A stretch of 64,000 nt of DNA from contig CM055315.2 in NCBI GenBank assembly GCA_029255685.2, positions 69,345,681 through 69,409,680 on the forward strand, in the 5' to 3' direction. Of the stretch, positions 61,013 to 64,000 are shown one piece after another. The number at the start of each line of letters is the position of its first letter. Position 1 is the stretch's first letter. Source of the stretch: Silene conica (Eukaryota > Streptophyta > Magnoliopsida > Caryophyllales > Caryophyllaceae). The translations under genes and the position numbers were made by a program. A model generated the notes under the pieces. It made no database searches, was not told the DNA's origin, and saw only the letters and a list, made by a program, of their open reading frames with translations.

Positions 61013-61672
61013 TTACTTACATATGGTAGTAATTTTATCGTTTAAAAAGGGTAAATTGAGGTTGTTTGAGACTTCGAGGTATGGTTGGATGGAGAGGGTT
61101 GTTGGAGGGAAGTCAAGGAAATGGAGAGGAAAGAAATTTAATTTATTGAGAGAAAAAAAATAATAAGGGTATAATTATAAAAGTCGTATGTGAAAAAGTA
61201 AAATTCGTGTTAAAAAGCACTACCCTTCAAGAAATGGAAACTTTGAGAATATTAGCCCAAAAATTCGATTACAAGCGTGGGCCTGACTTCATGGTCTTTG
61301 AACTTTCCCAAAGATGGTCACCATTTGCTGCTTAAGCCATTCTCAAATTTGTCATTTGACTATCCGTCCAAACCACTTCACCCAACAGTCCAACACCTTA
61401 TAGTTTGTTTTTTTAATTTCTTATTTAACGAGAGAACCTACAACTATACCGTACAAGATTGTTAAAGAATCCAGCCATGTTCACTTCCCTTTGTTAGAAG
61501 TGGACATTTCGTTAAATGTAGTCATCGCAGTCTTACACACCCGTTGGTCTTGTTTGTGACGGGTCGGGTGGAGAGACGGATAATGACACTCACAAAACGA
61601 ATAGGGGGACAAGGTGGGACCCTCATGTGCTTCCCCCTCTCCTCTAAATGGGCATTTTGTGAGACAAAATGG
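61013..61672. other. Gene-free stretch
   Basis: No gene or bounded element recognised. The GGGTCGGGTGGAGAGACGGA-type text around 61560 looks like part of a MITE, but I cannot set its ends. Confidence 0.45.
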
Positions 61673-61698
61673 TATCCGTCACTCCGAAGTGACGGATA
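61673..61698. repeat. Perfect 10-bp stem hairpin
   Basis: TATCCGTCAC (61673-61682) pairs with GTGACGGATA (61689-61698) around TCCGAA. Probably the end or centre of a small MITE. Confidence 0.7.
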
Positions 61699-61768
61699 TC
61701 TCCGTCTACAATGAGATTTTGTGCTTACACAAATACACTATAAACGTGTTATTAAAACAAATTTAGGT

Positions 61769-62141
61769 TAAGATTATTGCTACTCTTGATACAAGATTTT
61801 AGCAAGTTTTAACACAAGACTCACCCAAAACTACCAATAATCTATCAAAATCTTAACACAATTTTAAGTTGAGTCTTGGAAATTCAAGACTCAACTTAAA
61901 ACTTTGGGTGAGTCTTAACGCCACTTTCTATGAAAATTATCCAATGAGTGGTCATGTATCATTTCTTTTTGTATAAAAAAGAGGTAATGTAATAAAGTAG
62001 AGTTCGAGGGAGTTTGACGGATAATGTATAAAGTCTGAGGTGGGTCTGGGGTGAGTCTGAACAATAAAGAAATAATAAAAGTTTGAGAAAAGCTGATGTG
62101 ACACAGTCTTAAAACTTTGGTGAGTCTGAGCAATAATCTTA
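61769..62141. mobile_element. MITE-like element with a strong internal hairpin
   Basis: TAAGATTATTGC at the left mirrors GCAATAATCTTA at the right (62130-62141), and a TA duplication is possible. Inside, a perfect 17-bp stem (61862-61878 with 61885-61901, TTTTAAGTTGAGTCTTG) has a 6-nt loop, and copies of GAGTCTTG-like words recur. No coding capacity. Confidence 0.65.
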
Positions 62142-62148
62142 CCCTTAA

Positions 62149-62736
62149 AGACCGTTTGATTGAGGGTATTCAGAAAAGGGAAAAAGAAACAATGACAGTG
62201 ATACCCGTTATTTATGTTTGTTTGACCAAAACAATAATTCCCTTTGCCCTTTTCTTACCCCCCACATCTTTGTACATCGTTACCCCTCACCCTCTAAAGT
62301 AACCCGTTCTCTTTGCCCAATAACTCAACATCACCTTCGCCCATTACACACTACCACCAACCTCAAGTCCAGCCATCACCATCATCTCATGTTGGCCACT
62401 AGCCACCTAGTCGCCGACAATATTTAATGGCTTCGCCCACTCACCTGGGTGGCCGACAAGTCTTTCCATCACTATAAACCACACCAAAACTCTCCCATCA
62501 CACCGGAAATCTCTTTTCCCGCCTGCAAAAACACCAAATCTGGCGTTTCGTGAACGGAGAAGGGAATTTCTGGTGTGAGGAGAGGTTTCTAAAAATTGGG
62601 TAGTGAATGATTTGTATGATATTCCCTTTCTTGTTATAATCAAATAATAAGTTAAATTACGAGTATTTTCATTTCTTAACACTTCTCTCCCTTTCTCATT
62701 ATCTTTCTTTTTCCCTTTGTTAAATCAAACACCCCT
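62149..62736. mobile_element. Possible Harbinger-type MITE
   Basis: The ends AGACCGTTTGATT and, on the other strand, AGGGGTGTTTGATT are similar. Both are flanked by TAA (62146-62148 and 62737-62739). The pyrimidine-rich body is non-coding. Confidence 0.45.
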
Positions 62737-62739
62737 TAA

Positions 62740-63441
62740 TAAATATGGTCTTAAATTTAATGAAGTAATGTAATCTAACACGACTATTTGATAAAAATTC
62801 AACTAGCTTCACAAAAAGACTAGTTATTTGGTAATAGAGAATAGTGTAGTTATTATTTCTACCTATCAGCCATAGACGTTTTTACTTGTTGAAGAGGGGT
62901 GCATAAAAAATGTAACAATAAAAATTTTGAGTTTTATGAAATAAAAAATTGTAAAGTTGGACAAAATGTATGATAATATAACATGAAATAAAAATTGTTC
63001 AATACAAAGATAGAACTCATGACCTTTAATAAAGAATAAAGAAATAGTCTTAATAACTACTATTGTACCAATATAATTAACGTGGTACTTTACTAAAATA
63101 ATATTAAAACTATTAACCCATATAAACCTCTAAAAATGCATCTGCTATCAGCTGAGACGATTTTATTGGCTAATTGTTTTTTTGTCCATGAGAGTACCCT
63201 GAACGTCACTACGAAGAATTTCTCAATTCTCACTTATCAATCGAGCACACTGCACACTTCAATTTACAACCATATTACTGAACAATTTGCGGGAGGGTTA
63301 GTTGGTGGGCGCCAATGTATGAAACTAGCGTGATCGAATAACCCAACATGAGTAATTTGAATTGCATTGGAAATTTCACTCAACTAGAATTGAACTAAAC
63401 TCAATTCAATTCAATAATAACTGAATGAGACTCGAACTTTA
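62740..63441. other. Gene-free stretch
   Basis: AT-rich; no open frame with a recognisable motif and no terminal repeats seen. Confidence 0.5.
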
Positions 63442-64000
63442 TCTATAAAATCTTATTAAAAGGCTAAGCTAAAATGCCAAGTAAAAGCCACGTCAACGAT
63501 AAATAAATGTCACATCGGATTACCAAAAAGCCACTTGCACCCTTTAAAATCCACGTCAACAATCAATAATTAGAATACAAAATTCTTGTAAGAAATTTTA
63601 CAAGAAAGTCACCTTTCACCCTCCAAACTCCATGTCAACAACTACACCACAAAATTCATTTCTCTTATCACCATCAATTCTTACCAAAATGAAAAAAAAA
63701 AAACTAAAACGAGCCATCAATTATCAATTATTTTCATTGATTTACCTCATTGAAACTTCAGTTATAAAATTCTACAGATTTTTTGTTCCTCCTGCCTCCC
63801 AAGAATTAGTAGGTAAGTATTCGGTTACAATTTTTTTACGAGTCAGTTTGATGGAAACGGAGTATTATTTTATTTTGATTTGGATAATTAGATGATACGA
63901 AGTACTTCTAATTTTGTTGAAAATGAAGTTAAAAGAATCTAAAAAATCTTATTAAAAGGGTAAACCAAAATATCAAACTAATAATGTGACATGGCAAAAG
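63442..64000 (+). mobile_element. Helitron-like 5' end(s), running off the right edge
   Basis: At 63442 an A precedes TCTATAAAATCTTATTAAAA, followed by AGCCACGTCAACG, which resembles plant Helitron 5' termini. A second similar start (TCTAAAAAATCTTATTAAAA) lies at 63938. No 3' end is in the window. The 87-codon frame at 63632-63895 has no motif. Confidence 0.4.

Overview
The window looks like a flowering-plant (probably eudicot) nuclear sequence. It is AT-rich and made almost wholly of nested plant transposable elements: Ty1/copia and Ty3/gypsy-type LTR elements primed by initiator-Met tRNA, an En/Spm (CACTA) transposon, a MULE, Stowaway- and Tourist-type MITEs, a TRIM, a Helitron and a LINE scrap. 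I recognise no host gene, tRNA or rRNA, and I cannot name the species.

Layout. (1) 1-14961: a minus-strand copia fossil (A) that runs off the left edge. Its LTR is split by a structurally whole, non-coding LTR element, LARD-1 (5140-14284, TSD GTCAG), and its leader holds a Stowaway MITE. (2) 14962-21822: gene-free DNA, a Tourist MITE and a broken Ale-type copia (C, 17334-21066). (3) 22340-55240: a decayed MULE opened by a 31-kb nest. A SIRE-like solo LTR (23819-54763, TSD AGTGT) sits in the MULE reading frame. Copia B (25541-48911, TSD CGTAG) sits in that LTR. A CACTA transposon (27106-46565, TSD AGC) sits in copia B. LARD-2 (33649-42170, TSD ACTAC) sits in the second CACTA gene. (4) 43554-54673: a 5558-bp near-perfect inverted duplication with a 4-nt centre, overlaid on the right side of the nest. 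It duplicates the CACTA 3' end and the copia B leader and LTR. The solo LTR and the MULE both resume beyond it. (5) 54769-64000: the MULE remainder, gene-poor DNA, a TRIM, a Helitron, several TIR/MITE-like elements and two Helitron-like 5' ends at the right edge.

How the parts work together. The CACTA element carries the usual two-gene system. One gene is a TNPD/Tnp2-like transposase, broken by one frameshift and one in-frame stop. The other is a Transposase_24-type gene whose seven exons are frame-consistent (767 codons) apart from the LARD-2 insertion. Subterminal GCGTCG-type repeats are the likely binding sites. The two LARDs have no recognisable coding capacity and would depend on enzymes from related gypsy elements.

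Most interesting signals: the young palindrome anchored on both sides in the same solo LTR and MULE; an array in the LARD-1 LTRs whose units keep a common core while their flanking arms change together so that they still pair; a compensated hairpin just before the polypurine tract of both LARDs; and a 38-bp inverted repeat around a small CACTA transposase exon. All boundaries and comparisons were read by eye, without alignment or database search.
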